Shown here: piece by piece, positions 7,089-15,950 of the stretch
Layout: each line of letters opens with the position of its first letter
How positions within the stretch are numbered: position 1 is the stretch's first letter
Origin: an uncultured Chloroflexus sp.
GTDB lineage: Bacteria; Chloroflexota; Chloroflexia; Chloroflexales; Chloroflexaceae
DNA: 42,171 nucleotides
Direction of reading: 5' to 3'
Assembly: GCF_937129525.1 (NCBI RefSeq)
Contig: NZ_CAKZNK010000025.1
Span: 1-42,171, forward strand
The notes under the pieces: model-generated
The model's input: the letters and a program-made list of their open reading frames with translations, nothing else
Databases searched by the model: none
Told to the model about the DNA's origin: nothing
Translations under genes and position numbers: made by a program

Positions 7089-8306
7089 ATGCTCAGCCTT
7101 CTCGCCGATGGACACGTCACCAGTCCACGTGGGTGGAGTGCCGCGGTCGCCGCATGCGGGATCAAGTATGCCAATCGCGACGATCTGGCGCTGGTCGTGA
7201 GTGATCGACCGGCCACCGCCGTAGCAGTCTTTACAACCAACGCGGTTAAAGCTGCGCCGGTGCTGTACGATATGGCGTTGATGGCGTCGGTTGCTGAACT
7301 GCGGGCAGTGGTGATCAATGCCGGCAATGCCAATGCCTGCACCGGTAGCGATGGCGATGCTGCGGTGGTAGCAATGGCTCAGGCGGTCGAAGCGGCGCTC
7401 GATCTACCACCCAGGAGCGTCTTTGTGATGTCTACCGGCACGATTGGCGTGCCGATGCCGGTTGCGAAGATTACGCGCGGTATCGCTGAAGCGGCAACGC
7501 GGCTTAGCCCTGATTGCGGTATTGCCGCTGCCCGGGCAATTATGACCACCGATACGCGCCCGAAACATTGCGCAGTGAAGGTTGCGCTACCCGATGGAAG
7601 CGCGATTACTATCGGTGGAATGGCCAAAGGCGCGGGGATGATTCATCCCAACATGGCAACGATGCTGGCAGTGGTAACGACCGATGCCGCTGTGCCGCGC
7701 GATGTGCTCGATGCAGCGATGCGGCAGGCGCTCGAGGTCAGTTTCAACAGTATCAGCATCGATGGCGATACCAGCACCAATGATACGCTGCTGGTGATGG
7801 CCAATGGCGCGAGCGGCGCGCCGCCGATTGTCGATCTCGATTCGCCCGCCGGCGCGGCGTTTCGCGCCGGGCTGATCGCAGTCTGCCAGCATCTTGCGCA
7901 TGCTATCGTGCGCGATGGCGAGGGCGCAACCCGCTTTGTGACCATTACGGTGCGCGGCGCGATGAGCAATGCTGATGCCCGCCTGGCCGCAATGACCATT
8001 GCCCGTTCGCCGCTGGTGAAGACGGCGTTGTTCGGAGCCGATCCGAATTGGGGCCGGGTGCTCTGCGCAATCGGGTACTCTGGCGCAACGGTCGATCCCA
8101 ATCGGGTTGTGTTGCACTTTGGCGGTATGCGCGTGCTCGAGAACGGTTTGCCACTACCGTTCGACGAGCAGGCCGCTCATCAGTTGCTCGATGTGCCCGA
8201 AATCACCATCGACGCCGATCTTGGTCTCGGCGACGGTCAGGCCACGGTCTGGACATGCGATTTTAGCTACGATTACGTGCGGATTAACGCTGAATACCGG
8301 ACATGA
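7089..8306 (+). CDS. argJ: Bifunctional ornithine acetyltransferase / N-acetylglutamate synthase ArgJ
   Basis: 405 residues from ATG 7089, preceded by a strong GGAGGAG. ArgJ transfers acetyl from N-acetylornithine to glutamate, recycling the acetyl group in arginine synthesis; bifunctional forms also use acetyl-CoA. The conserved autocleavage site KGAGMIHPNMATML is present, with Thr191 as the expected new N-terminal nucleophile after self-processing into alpha and beta chains. Motifs VINAGNANACTG, SIDGDTSTNDT and GADPNWGR are all intact. The C-terminus ends YDYVRINAEYRT, as is usual for the family. Mono- versus bifunctionality cannot be read from motifs alone, but a separate acetylglutamate synthase gene lies in the same operon. 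Confidence 0.96.
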   Translation: MLSLLADGHVTSPRGWSAAVAACGIKYANRDDLALVVSDRPATAVAVFTTNAVKAAPVLYDMALMASVAELRAVVINAGNANACTGSDGDAAVVAMAQAVEAALDLPPRSVFVMSTGTIGVPMPVAKITRGIAEAATRLSPDCGIAAARAIMTTDTRPKHCAVKVALPDGSAITIGGMAKGAGMIHPNMATMLAVVTTDAAVPRDVLDAAMRQALEVSFNSISIDGDTSTNDTLLVMANGASGAPPIVDLDSPAGAAFRAGLIAVCQHLAHAIVRDGEGATRFVTITVRGAMSNADARLAAMTIARSPLVKTALFGADPNWGRVLCAIGYSGATVDPNRVVLHFGGMRVLENGLPLPFDEQAAHQLLDVPEITIDADLGLGDGQATVWTCDFSYDYVRINAEYRT

Positions 8307-8335
8307 GTTCGACTTCTTGCAGGTGAGGGAGGGCG

Positions 8336-9076
8336 ATGGATTCCACTGCGCGCCAGCAGATTGCGCGTGAACTGTGTCAGCGTCTCGCCACGACGAGGAC
8401 GGATGTTGTTGTGGCCGGGATGCTGGCGCCTTCTGCGCCATTAACCGACTTTGAGCCGCTTGAGTTGCTGGTGGTAGTGGCCAATACAGTTACCCGAACG
8501 CGGCGCAGTTTCCTGATGCAGGATGTAGTAGTAACGGTACATTCCATCGCGCGCGCCGAACTCGAGTCGGTGTTGCGCGCTCCCGATCTGCGCTGGCCGC
8601 AGTGGTTGCACTGGCTGGCAACGCTACAACCGCTGATTGGCCAGCCCGAGCAGGTCAATCGATGGCTGGCCGAAGCTTCCGCCGTCGCCGAACAGGATTT
8701 TCATCGCCGCATCCTGGCTCACCTGCCAGACCTGGTCTTTGCCTGTTACGGTGAACTGCGCGCAGCCGCAGCTCGTCTGAGTGATCGCGATGCGCTGTTG
8801 CTGGTTCCGGTCTTGCTCACCGAGATGCATACGGCGCTCTGCCTGATTAACCGGCGTTGGCCGACGCAACGCGGCTTCGCCGGTCTTGAAGAGAGTTTTG
8901 CTTTTCCCTTGCAACCGCGCGACTGGCCACAACTGGCGACGGACCTGCTTGGCGCTCATCATCTCGCTGATATTGCCCGCCTGGCCGGCGCGCTGGTTAG
9001 TCAATACTGGCAACTACTCGCGCGCTGTAGCCTGACGATTGAACACCATCAAACGATTGCCACGACGCCGTTGTGA
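8336..9076 (+). CDS. Possible nucleotidyltransferase-fold protein of unknown function
   Basis: 246 residues; ATG 8336 has GAGGGAGGG just upstream. I do not recognise a specific family. The N-terminal pattern AGMLAPSAPLTDFEPLELLV resembles the Gly-Ser...Asp-x-Asp/Glu strand-turn of kanamycin-nucleotidyltransferase-like proteins, but the first catalytic acid position is replaced, leaving one Glu. The remainder is mainly helical with several Trp, including two helices rich in Leu/Ala around 130-180 that resemble the helical domain of such enzymes. There are no membrane segments. It sits between argJ and argH with short gaps (29 and 18 bases) and is part of the operon. It could be a degenerate, non-catalytic member or an unrelated fold; an arginine-related function is only suggested by position. 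Confidence 0.6.
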   Translation: MDSTARQQIARELCQRLATTRTDVVVAGMLAPSAPLTDFEPLELLVVVANTVTRTRRSFLMQDVVVTVHSIARAELESVLRAPDLRWPQWLHWLATLQPLIGQPEQVNRWLAEASAVAEQDFHRRILAHLPDLVFACYGELRAAAARLSDRDALLLVPVLLTEMHTALCLINRRWPTQRGFAGLEESFAFPLQPRDWPQLATDLLGAHHLADIARLAGALVSQYWQLLARCSLTIEHHQTIATTPL

Positions 9077-9094
9077 TGGGGAGGAGTAGAGGAG

Positions 9095-10486
9095 ATGGAA
9101 CACCGGCTCTGGGGTGGACGGTTTAGCGAGCCTACGGCGGCTGAGATGCGCCGTTTCAACGACTCGTTTCGTTTCGATGCGCGACTGGCCGAGGTCGATA
9201 TTGCCGGCAGTATTGCGTGGGCCGGCGCGCTGGCCCAGGCCGGTTTGATCAGCGAGGTTGAGCGCGCCGACCTGGTGCGTGGGTTGGAACTGGTGCGCGC
9301 TGAATTTGCGAACGGCACCTTTGTGGCCACCGAGGGCGATGAAGACATCCATACCGCTGTCGAGCGGCGTCTGCGTGAACTGATCGGCGATGCTGCGCTC
9401 AAATTACATACCGGTCGCTCGCGCAATGATCAGGTTGCCACCGATATGCGCCTGTACACCATCGGTATTGCCCGCCAGCTCGACCGTCGCCTGCGTGATG
9501 TGCAACTGGCGCTGCTGGCCCAGGCTGAACGACATACCGATACCCTCATGCCGGGCTATACCCATCTGCAACGCGCTCAACCGATCACCTTCGGCCACTG
9601 GTGTCTGGCTTATGTCGAAATGTTTGCCCGCGACCGCAGCCGGTTGCGCGACGCAATCACCCGCATGCGGGTCTTGCCGTTGGGCGCGGGAGCGTTGGCC
9701 GGCAACTCGCTGGGGGTCGAACGTGAACGACTTACCGAATTGCTCGATGAATTTGATGAACTGGCGGCCAATTCACTCGATGCGGTGAGCGATCGCGACT
9801 TCGTAGCTGAAATTCTCTTTGCCTGCGCCTTGATCGGCGTTCATCTCAGTCGGCTGGCTGAAGATGTTATTCTCTACGCCAGCGCTGAATTTGGCTTTGT
9901 GGAACTGGCTGACGCCTACAGTACCGGCTCAAGTCTGATGCCGCAGAAGAAAAACCCTGATAGTATGGAACTGTTGCGCGGCAAGAGTGGTCGGCTGCTC
10001 GGTAATCTGGTTGCGCTGTTGACCGTCTTGAAGGGGTTGCCGCTCACGTACAACAAGGATATGCAGGAAGACAAAGAGCCGCTCTTTGACAGTTTCGATA
10101 CGCTCGATCTGGGTTTGCAGGTAGCGGCGGCGGCAATTGCAACGATGAAGGCGCGTCCTGAACGGATGGCGGCAGCGCTCGATGATGCGATGCTGGCTAC
10201 CGACCTTGCCGATGAGTTGGTGCGGCGCGGCGTCCCTTTCCGCGTTGCGCATGGCAAAGTCGGGCAACTGGTGCAGCGCGCGCTGGCGCTGGGGGTAAGT
10301 TTGCGCCATCTGCCGTTGAGCGAGTATCAGGCGGTTGAGCCGGCGCTTGATGCCAGTGTGTACGAAATCTTCAACATGGCGCGCAGCGTGGCGCAGAAGG
10401 CGAGTTATGGCGGCACGGCGCCGCAACGAGTGCGCGAGCAGTGTAGCCGCTGGCGTGAATTGTTGCAAGAGATTGATGAAGCGTGA
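9095..10486 (+). CDS. argH: Argininosuccinate lyase ArgH
   Basis: 463 residues, the usual length. GAGGAG precedes the ATG. ArgH cleaves argininosuccinate to arginine and fumarate, the last step of arginine synthesis, as a cytoplasmic tetramer. The start MEHRLWGGRF, the HTGRSRNDQV substrate-binding segment, TPGYTHLQRAQP-type region (His157) and the superfamily signature GSSLMPQKKNPD (about 278-289, with the flexible-loop serine) are all intact. It follows the unknown gene by 18 bases. argG and the other arg genes are not in the window. Confidence 0.97.
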   Translation: MEHRLWGGRFSEPTAAEMRRFNDSFRFDARLAEVDIAGSIAWAGALAQAGLISEVERADLVRGLELVRAEFANGTFVATEGDEDIHTAVERRLRELIGDAALKLHTGRSRNDQVATDMRLYTIGIARQLDRRLRDVQLALLAQAERHTDTLMPGYTHLQRAQPITFGHWCLAYVEMFARDRSRLRDAITRMRVLPLGAGALAGNSLGVERERLTELLDEFDELAANSLDAVSDRDFVAEILFACALIGVHLSRLAEDVILYASAEFGFVELADAYSTGSSLMPQKKNPDSMELLRGKSGRLLGNLVALLTVLKGLPLTYNKDMQEDKEPLFDSFDTLDLGLQVAAAAIATMKARPERMAAALDDAMLATDLADELVRRGVPFRVAHGKVGQLVQRALALGVSLRHLPLSEYQAVEPALDASVYEIFNMARSVAQKASYGGTAPQRVREQCSRWRELLQEIDEA

Positions 10487-10579
10487 GCGTCGATACCACG
10501 GCGCATAAACGCAGGTTTTTGCGCAGTCACCTTGGGGAATGTAACCGTTTTGAGTTGATCACAGGAATCAAACACAACT

Positions 10580-11098
10580 ATGACCAGCCCGTTATACACA
10601 CCACCGGTCAGCCTGCCGGTATTGCACATTCGGCCTGACGTCGCCGTGACCATTCGACGCGCGCGAGTTGGCGATGTGCCGCGCCTTTACGAGATCATCA
10701 ACTATTACGCCGCGCGCGGCGACATGCTGCCCAAAACGCTCGATCAGCTCTACAATCGGGTGCGCAACTTCAACGTCGCCGAGGTCGATGGTGAAGTGAT
10801 TGGGTGCGCAGCTTTGCACATCACCTGGGCCGATCTGGCCGAAGTGGTTAGCGTTGCCGTTCATCCCTCGTTTCAGGGGCGCGGTATTGGCCGTCGCCTG
10901 GTTGAACCACTCTTTACCGAAGCGCGCGAATTGGGTATTCCGACGCTCTTTACGCTGACCTTGCAGGTTGGTTTTTTCAGCTCACTCGGTTTCCGCGAGG
11001 TGCCGAAATTGCGTTTGCCGCACAAAATCTGGCAAGACTGCGCGACCTGTTTCAAGCAGGATCGGTGCGACGAGGTGGCGATGATCCGGCAAGTGTAA
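10580..11098 (+). CDS. argA: Short GNAT N-acetylglutamate synthase
   Basis: 172 residues. A single GNAT domain is present, with the acetyl-CoA pyrophosphate-binding loop FQGRGIGRRL and the tail GFREVPKLRLPHKIWQDC, followed by two more Cys. The combination LPxKIWxDCxxC is characteristic of the short acetylglutamate synthases that lack the amino-acid-kinase domain. It would supply N-acetylglutamate from glutamate and acetyl-CoA to start or replenish the ArgJ acetyl cycle. The 93-base gap after argH shows no strong promoter, and a hairpin terminator follows the gene, so it is probably the last gene of the operon. Feedback inhibition by arginine is usual for this type but cannot be seen here. Confidence 0.85.
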   Translation: MTSPLYTPPVSLPVLHIRPDVAVTIRRARVGDVPRLYEIINYYAARGDMLPKTLDQLYNRVRNFNVAEVDGEVIGCAALHITWADLAEVVSVAVHPSFQGRGIGRRLVEPLFTEARELGIPTLFTLTLQVGFFSSLGFREVPKLRLPHKIWQDCATCFKQDRCDEVAMIRQV

Positions 11099-11110
11099 TG
11101 GTTAATCGGG

Positions 11111-11136
11111 AGAGCCGCTCTCACGGGCGGTTCTTT
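11111..11136 (+). terminator. Terminator of the arginine operon
   Basis: AGAGCCGC (11111-11118) pairs with GCGGTTCT (11127-11134), including one G-U pair, around an 8-base loop and is followed by TT. The U run is short. It sits 12 bases after the acetyltransferase stop codon. Confidence 0.6.
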
Positions 11137-11273
11137 GCTCTGGTGATCTTCACTCTGTCACTGGAGTATCCTCCCTGGTAAGCAGCGCCGAATAACTCTA
11201 TCGCTTGCTGAGATCCAATGCGACAATTGCTCCGTATCATTGAGTGACAATCTTGCAATGCAGGAGCATTTCT

Positions 11274-11633
11274 ATGCTGATGAATAGCGCGATAGCTGCT
11301 GCTATGTTGCTGCTTGTGCTCGGTATCGGCGGCGTTTTTTCAACTGGCGCCGTTACGTCAGCGATTCCGGCGCTGTTTGGGTTGGCGCTGGGCGGGTTGG
11401 GGGTCGCCATTGAACGCAGCCGCGCGCCGCGCCGTTTCGAGTTGCTGGCTGCGCTGGTCGGACTGCTCGGTGTTATCGCGCCGGCTGCCAACCTGGTTCG
11501 GATTATCAACCAGACTGGCCTGGTGATCAATGCTGCGGTCTTTGCCAACCTGACAATGGCCGGGGTGTGCGCTCTCTACCTGCTGGTCTGGCTGTGGGAA
11601 CAGCGCACTGGCGAGCGGTTGCGCATTAAGTGA
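11274..11633 (+). CDS. Small four-helix membrane protein of unknown function
   Basis: 119 residues from ATG 11274, chosen because AGGAG lies 7 bases upstream; an upstream in-frame GTG at 11244 is less likely. Four hydrophobic stretches are visible: AAAMLLLVLGIGGVF, ALFGLALGGLGVAI, LLAALVGLLGVIAP and a longer one ending ALYLLVWLW. A basic loop, ERSRAPRRFE, separates helices two and three. The C-terminus is short and charged. No enzymatic motif or recognised family. It stands alone between the arg operon terminator and a strong convergent terminator, so it appears to be a single-gene unit. Confidence 0.65.
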   Translation: MLMNSAIAAAMLLLVLGIGGVFSTGAVTSAIPALFGLALGGLGVAIERSRAPRRFELLAALVGLLGVIAPAANLVRIINQTGLVINAAVFANLTMAGVCALYLLVWLWEQRTGERLRIK

Positions 11634-11650
11634 CGGCATTATGGCAGGCG

Positions 11651-11691
11651 ACCGAGTCCACAAATGCTGCCTGATGTGGACTCGGTCTTGT
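11651..11691 (+). terminator. Strong terminator between convergent genes
   Basis: A perfect 12-base inverted repeat, ACCGAGTCCACA (11651-11662) and TGTGGACTCGGT (11675-11686), with a 12-base loop and CTTGTTCT after it. The T-rich side serves the plus-strand gene; the stem may also help end the convergent dehydrogenase transcript. Confidence 0.85.
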
Positions 11692-11696
11692 TCTGA

Positions 11697-12602
11697 TTAA
11701 CTGTTGTTTTGCGGCTGGCCAACCTCAATTCCGGCCAGCCGTTCGAGCGCCTTGATCAAGGCGTGATTGCCTTCATGCCCCAGACCGGCGGCCTGGAGCG
11801 TTCGGTAGAGGTGAAAGACAGTTGATGTTGCCAGCATCGGCGCGCCGACGGCATCGGCAGCAGCCAGCACCAATCGCAGGTCTTTCTGCTGAAGATCGAT
11901 GGTGAAGCCGGGTCGCCAGTCGCGCCTGATCACTTGCGGTCCCCGGTTCGAGAGCATCCAGCTTCCTGCCGCGCCGCCACTCACCGCGGCCAGTGTCTTT
12001 TCCAGATCAACCCCACTGGCCTGAGCAAAGACCAGCGCCTCGCTGATCGCCAGCATCGTGCCGACGACCAGAATCTGATTGACCAGCTTCACCGTCTGTC
12101 CGGCGCCGTGCCCGCCGACGTGGGTGATGGTTTTGCCCATCGCCTGGAAGACCGGCATGGCCCGCTCGACCAGTTCGGATGGGCCGCCAACCATAATGCT
12201 GAGCGTTCCGCGCGCTGCCCCTTCACTACCACCACTAACTGGCGCATCGAGAAAGCCGATCCCGCGCTCGCTCAGCCGGGAGGCACATTGTTGCGCGCCC
12301 TGCGGGCTGATTGTGCTCATATCGATCATCAACATGCCAGCGCGCGCGCCTTCAATAGCGCCTTGCGGTCCAAACAACACTGCCTCAACATCGGGGGTGT
12401 CGCTGACACAACTGATCACAATATCGCTGCGAGCTGCCAGATCAGCCGGTGACGAAGCAAGCTGCGCTCCGGCGGCAACTAGCTCATCGGCCCGCCCCGG
12501 TGTGCGGTTCCAGACGGTCAGCGGGAAACCGGCGCGCAGAATGTTGGCGGCCATCCCTCGCCCCATGATTCCCAATCCAATAAAACCAATCCGTTCGGCC
12601 AT
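11697..12602 (-). CDS. Beta-hydroxyacid dehydrogenase (3-hydroxyisobutyrate / tartronate semialdehyde reductase family)
   Basis: 301 residues, normal for the family; GAGGAG lies upstream of the ATG. The N-terminal Rossmann fold has GFIGLGIMGRGMA (GxGxxG at 9-14). The substrate-binding motif DAPVSGG (119-125) and the catalytic Lys172 in GAGQTVKLVNQ are present, and the C-terminal half is the all-helical dimerisation domain. Members oxidise or reduce 3-hydroxyacids such as 3-hydroxyisobutyrate, glycerate/tartronate semialdehyde or succinic semialdehyde with NAD(P). The NRT after the second strand (residues 32-34) fits NADP preference, as inference. It is divergent from a CoA-transferase gene, 161 bases away; the exact substrate cannot be assigned. 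Confidence 0.9.
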   Translation of the reverse strand: MAERIGFIGLGIMGRGMAANILRAGFPLTVWNRTPGRADELVAAGAQLASSPADLAARSDIVISCVSDTPDVEAVLFGPQGAIEGARAGMLMIDMSTISPQGAQQCASRLSERGIGFLDAPVSGGSEGAARGTLSIMVGGPSELVERAMPVFQAMGKTITHVGGHGAGQTVKLVNQILVVGTMLAISEALVFAQASGVDLEKTLAAVSGGAAGSWMLSNRGPQVIRRDWRPGFTIDLQQKDLRLVLAAADAVGAPMLATSTVFHLYRTLQAAGLGHEGNHALIKALERLAGIEVGQPQNNS

Positions 12603-12763
12603 GGTACACTCCTCATTGCTATGCGCTGTGTGCGGCGTGTCAGAATGGTATCATACCTGCCGGCTGCGCCGGACAACTATGAGTACAGAACGTGAGGCGT
12701 GCTTCACCCTGCGCTCTGAGCAGAAAAAATCCCGCTCGCAAAAAACATCAGAAAGGATGTCCT

Positions 12764-13939
12764 ATGCCCGCTGCGCTATCCGATCTCCTCGTTCTCGACT
12801 TTAGCCGGGTTCTGGCCGGCCCTTATGCCACTATGGTGCTGGCCGATTTAGGGGCGCGAGTGATCAAGATTGAGCAACCCGGCAGCGGCGATGAGACCCG
12901 GCAGTGGGGACCACCGTTTGCCGAAAATGGTTTGAGTGCCTATTTCATTGCCGTCAATCGCAACAAGCAGAGTGTTACCCTCAACCTCAAACACCCTGCT
13001 GGTCAGGCTATCGCGCGCAAACTAGCCCGGCAGGCCGATGTCCTGATCGAAAACTTCTTGCCCGGCACGATGACCCGGCTCGGTCTCGGCTACGAAGAGT
13101 TGCGATTGTCCAATCCCGGCCTGATCTATTGCAGCATCACCGGCTACGGTCAGTATGGCCCCGACGCAGCGCGGGCCGGTTATGACACGGTGATTCAGGC
13201 CGAAGGCGGTTTGATGAGTATCACTGGCGAACCAGACGGTCAACCGCTCAAGACAGGGGTAGCCGTGGCCGACATCACGACCGGTCTGTATGCCGCGACC
13301 AGCATTCTGGCAGCGTTGCATTACCGTTCGCAGAGCGGAGAAGGGCAGTATATCGACCTGGCGCTCTTCGATGTTCAGCTTAGCTGGCTGGCGAATGTCG
13401 CCTCGGCCTATCTGGTTTCCGGCAACCCACCCAAACGGTACGGCAACAGCCACTCTACTATCGTGCCGTATCAACCTTTTGCCACCGCTGATGGCTGGAT
13501 TATGATCGCAGTCGGCAATGATCGCCAATTCGCTCGCCTGTGTGCCGTTCTTGGTCGGCCCGATTGGCCTGCTGATGAGCGATTTGCAACCAACCCGGCC
13601 CGGGTCAAACACCGGGAGCTGCTGATACCGCTGATCGCTGCTATCATCGCTCACGAACCGACGGCAGTCTGGATCGAGCGACTGCGCGCCGCCGAGGTGC
13701 CGTGCGGCCCGGTGAACGATATTCCAACGGCATTGCATAGCCCTCAAGCGCAGGCGCGCGCAATGGTGCAGACTATCGATGGAGTGCGCGTCGTTGGCCC
13801 GGCGCCAAAATTCAGCGCTACGCCGGCGTCTATTCGCTCCGCGCCACCGGCACTGGGCGCCGACACCGAAGCGGTGTTGCAAGAGCTGGGCTACACCCTT
13901 GAAGATATTAACGCTTTGCGTTCAGCCGGGGCAGTGTGA
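12764..13939 (+). CDS. Class III (CaiB/BaiF) acyl-CoA transferase
   Basis: 391 residues from ATG 12764 (AAAGGA upstream); the frame can be extended to 12692 but without family-like sequence. The family moves CoA between an acyl-CoA and a free acid through an aspartyl-CoA thioester. The start LDFSRVLAGPYATMVLADLG, VNRNKQSVTLNL, and GYDTVIQAEGG with the likely catalytic Asp141 are classic. The C-terminus, ending with a linker-like helix after GPAPKF, is complete. In phototrophic Chloroflexota related enzymes act on succinyl-, citramalyl- and mesaconyl-CoA, so an organic-acid role is reasonable, but substrates are not predictable from motifs. It is divergent from a hydroxyacid dehydrogenase. Confidence 0.92.
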   Translation: MPAALSDLLVLDFSRVLAGPYATMVLADLGARVIKIEQPGSGDETRQWGPPFAENGLSAYFIAVNRNKQSVTLNLKHPAGQAIARKLARQADVLIENFLPGTMTRLGLGYEELRLSNPGLIYCSITGYGQYGPDAARAGYDTVIQAEGGLMSITGEPDGQPLKTGVAVADITTGLYAATSILAALHYRSQSGEGQYIDLALFDVQLSWLANVASAYLVSGNPPKRYGNSHSTIVPYQPFATADGWIMIAVGNDRQFARLCAVLGRPDWPADERFATNPARVKHRELLIPLIAAIIAHEPTAVWIERLRAAEVPCGPVNDIPTALHSPQAQARAMVQTIDGVRVVGPAPKFSATPASIRSAPPALGADTEAVLQELGYTLEDINALRSAGAV

Positions 13940-13990
13940 CCGGATGTCAGGCGAAACACCGACTACGATAAAGGAGACCGGACGCTTTCG

Positions 13991-13999
13991 TGCTACAAT
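13991..13999 (+). promoter_or_regulatory. Extended -10 promoter of the GH31 gene
   Basis: TGCTACAAT, an extended -10 with no good -35. The predicted start near 14006 gives a 46-base leader. A direct repeat of TGCAGGC (14009-14015 and 14018-14024, 9-base period) lies at the start of the transcript and could be a regulator site. Confidence 0.45.
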
Positions 14000-14051
14000 G
14001 CCGCTACTTGCAGGCAGTGCAGGCCTGAGGTAACCAGACGGAGCAACGGTA

Positions 14052-15950
14052 ATGCGACACGAACTCCATAGTCCAGCCGGCACGGTGTCGTTCGATGGCA
14101 CCGGACGAATGATATTTGCCCACGAAGGGCGTGTAGTGCTCCAGAGTCTTGGCGCAGTGGCTCATGCGTATGGCACTGACTTCCCCATTACCGGCGTCGC
14201 CAATGCAGACATTACCGAACGCCACGCTCGCATTCACTTCACGACCACTCGTCCCGAAATCACGCTTCGCCTTGAGCTGGAAGCGACACCGACCGGTTTT
14301 CGTCTGTCGTGGTCTGGCCCGCCGCATCTGCACGCAGTGCGTGTCGAATGGCAGCTCGATCCCGGACGACCCTGGTATGGGATGGGTGAGCGGATCTTTC
14401 AGCACTGGCCGCTTGATGCCGCGCCGGTCATCTCTGACCCATTCGAGCCGATCGATCATGGCCGCGATGGAACGCTCAATATCGCCACACCCTTCTGGCT
14501 GAACGCCGCCGGAGCTGCGCTGTTGCTCGAAGAAGGCGATGGGGAGCTGGCCGTCACCATCGATCGGGCCGGCGATGGGTTGTTACAGATTACGTCTCGC
14601 GAGGCGCCGCCGCCGCCAAACCTCGGCTTCGACGAGCGTTACGCCGCGCCCGGCCCCAGTCTCACCAGTCACGTTATTTTGGCTGCGCATGCGCCGGCTG
14701 CATTCTACGCGGCCTTGCCTCTGCTCGGACGACCTACCGCAGCGCCGCCAGGCGATCTCTTCGCTCGCCCGATCTGGACGACCTGGGCGCATTACAAGAT
14801 GCACGTCACCCAGCGCGACGTAACTGACTTCGCCGCTCAGATCGTGTCCCGCGGCTATCCCTACTCGGTCATGGAAATTGATGATCGCTGGCAGCGCAGC
14901 TATGGCGCCTACGTCTTCGATCAGCGAAAATTTCCCGATCCGCGCGCAATGGTCGATGAACTGCACGCCGCCGGTTTCAAAGTTACTCTCTGGACACCGA
15001 TCTTTTTCGATCCGACTGATCCGGCGTTTTCCGTTGCCGCGCGTCGCGGCTACCTGGTCCGCCACCCTGCCGACGGCTCGCCCTACCTGGTGCGCTGGTG
15101 GCAAGGCTACGGTGGCGTACTCGATCTGACGAATCCAGAAGCGGTAGCCTGGTGGCTGAGCGAGCTGCGCGCGCTTCAGGCTGAAACCGGCGTAGACGGC
15201 TTTAAATTCGATGCCGGTGAAGCGAACTTTATCCCACCTGACGCGATCTGCTACGCGCGCGAGCCGCGCCGACGTTACGCCGACCGCTACACCGAGTTTG
15301 TCGCCGACCATTTTGCGTATACCGAAGTTCGCACCGGCTGGCGCAGTCAGCGCCGCGGCATTCTCTTCCGCGAGTGGGATAAGTGGAGCCGTTGGGGGAT
15401 CGATAACGGGCTGCACAGTGTGTTGACGCAGGCGCTTACCCTGAGCATCTGCGGTTATCCGTTCGTGTTGCCTGATATGATCGGTGGCAACGCCTACCAG
15501 AGTGAGGTCCCCGATGGTGAGCTGATGGTACGCTGGACACAACTGAGCGCATTGCTTCCCACGATGCAGTTCAGCGTGCATCCGTGGCAGTACGGGCCGG
15601 AAGTCGATGCAATTTGCCGTCAGTACGCTCACCTGCACACCGGCCTCGCTCCGTATCTGGCCGAATTGATTGAAGAAAATCTGCGCGATGGCACTCCGCT
15701 GGTGCGTCCGCTCTTCTGGCATGCGCCAGAGGATGAAAAGGCGCTGCGCTGTGATGACCAGTTTCTGCTCGGCGCTCGCTACCTGGTAGCGCCTGTTATG
15801 CGACCCGGTCAGCGTCAGCGCGATGTCTATCTGCCGGCAGGAGTCTGGCGCGACTACTGGCGCGGCGCACTCCATCAAGGGCCGGCGGTGTTAACCGATG
15901 TGCCGGCGCCACTCGACCAGATGCCGTTGTTTGAGCGACAGGACGGGTAG
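14052..15950 (+). CDS. Glycoside hydrolase family 31 (alpha-glycosidase)
   Basis: 632 residues. An N-terminal beta-sandwich (about 1-225) precedes a (beta/alpha)8 barrel starting near WTTWAHYKMH. The nucleophile motif GFKFDAGEAN places Asp387, and Asp443 in REWDKWSRWG is the likely acid/base. The KFDAGE form resembles the MYORG-like GH31 branch, some of which are alpha-galactosidases, more than classic alpha-glucosidases. No signal peptide is seen, so it probably acts inside the cell on imported oligosaccharides. It has its own promoter and is followed after 217 bases by a GH35 gene on the same strand. The sugar specificity is inferred, not shown. Confidence 0.9.
   Translation: MRHELHSPAGTVSFDGTGRMIFAHEGRVVLQSLGAVAHAYGTDFPITGVANADITERHARIHFTTTRPEITLRLELEATPTGFRLSWSGPPHLHAVRVEWQLDPGRPWYGMGERIFQHWPLDAAPVISDPFEPIDHGRDGTLNIATPFWLNAAGAALLLEEGDGELAVTIDRAGDGLLQITSREAPPPPNLGFDERYAAPGPSLTSHVILAAHAPAAFYAALPLLGRPTAAPPGDLFARPIWTTWAHYKMHVTQRDVTDFAAQIVSRGYPYSVMEIDDRWQRSYGAYVFDQRKFPDPRAMVDELHAAGFKVTLWTPIFFDPTDPAFSVAARRGYLVRHPADGSPYLVRWWQGYGGVLDLTNPEAVAWWLSELRALQAETGVDGFKFDAGEANFIPPDAICYAREPRRRYADRYTEFVADHFAYTEVRTGWRSQRRGILFREWDKWSRWGIDNGLHSVLTQALTLSICGYPFVLPDMIGGNAYQSEVPDGELMVRWTQLSALLPTMQFSVHPWQYGPEVDAICRQYAHLHTGLAPYLAELIEENLRDGTPLVRPLFWHAPEDEKALRCDDQFLLGARYLVAPVMRPGQRQRDVYLPAGVWRDYWRGALHQGPAVLTDVPAPLDQMPLFERQDG

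Noticed and set aside
14583-15878. Minus-strand frame of 431 codons opposite GH31
   Set aside because: Antisense shadow of conserved catalytic motifs in GH31.
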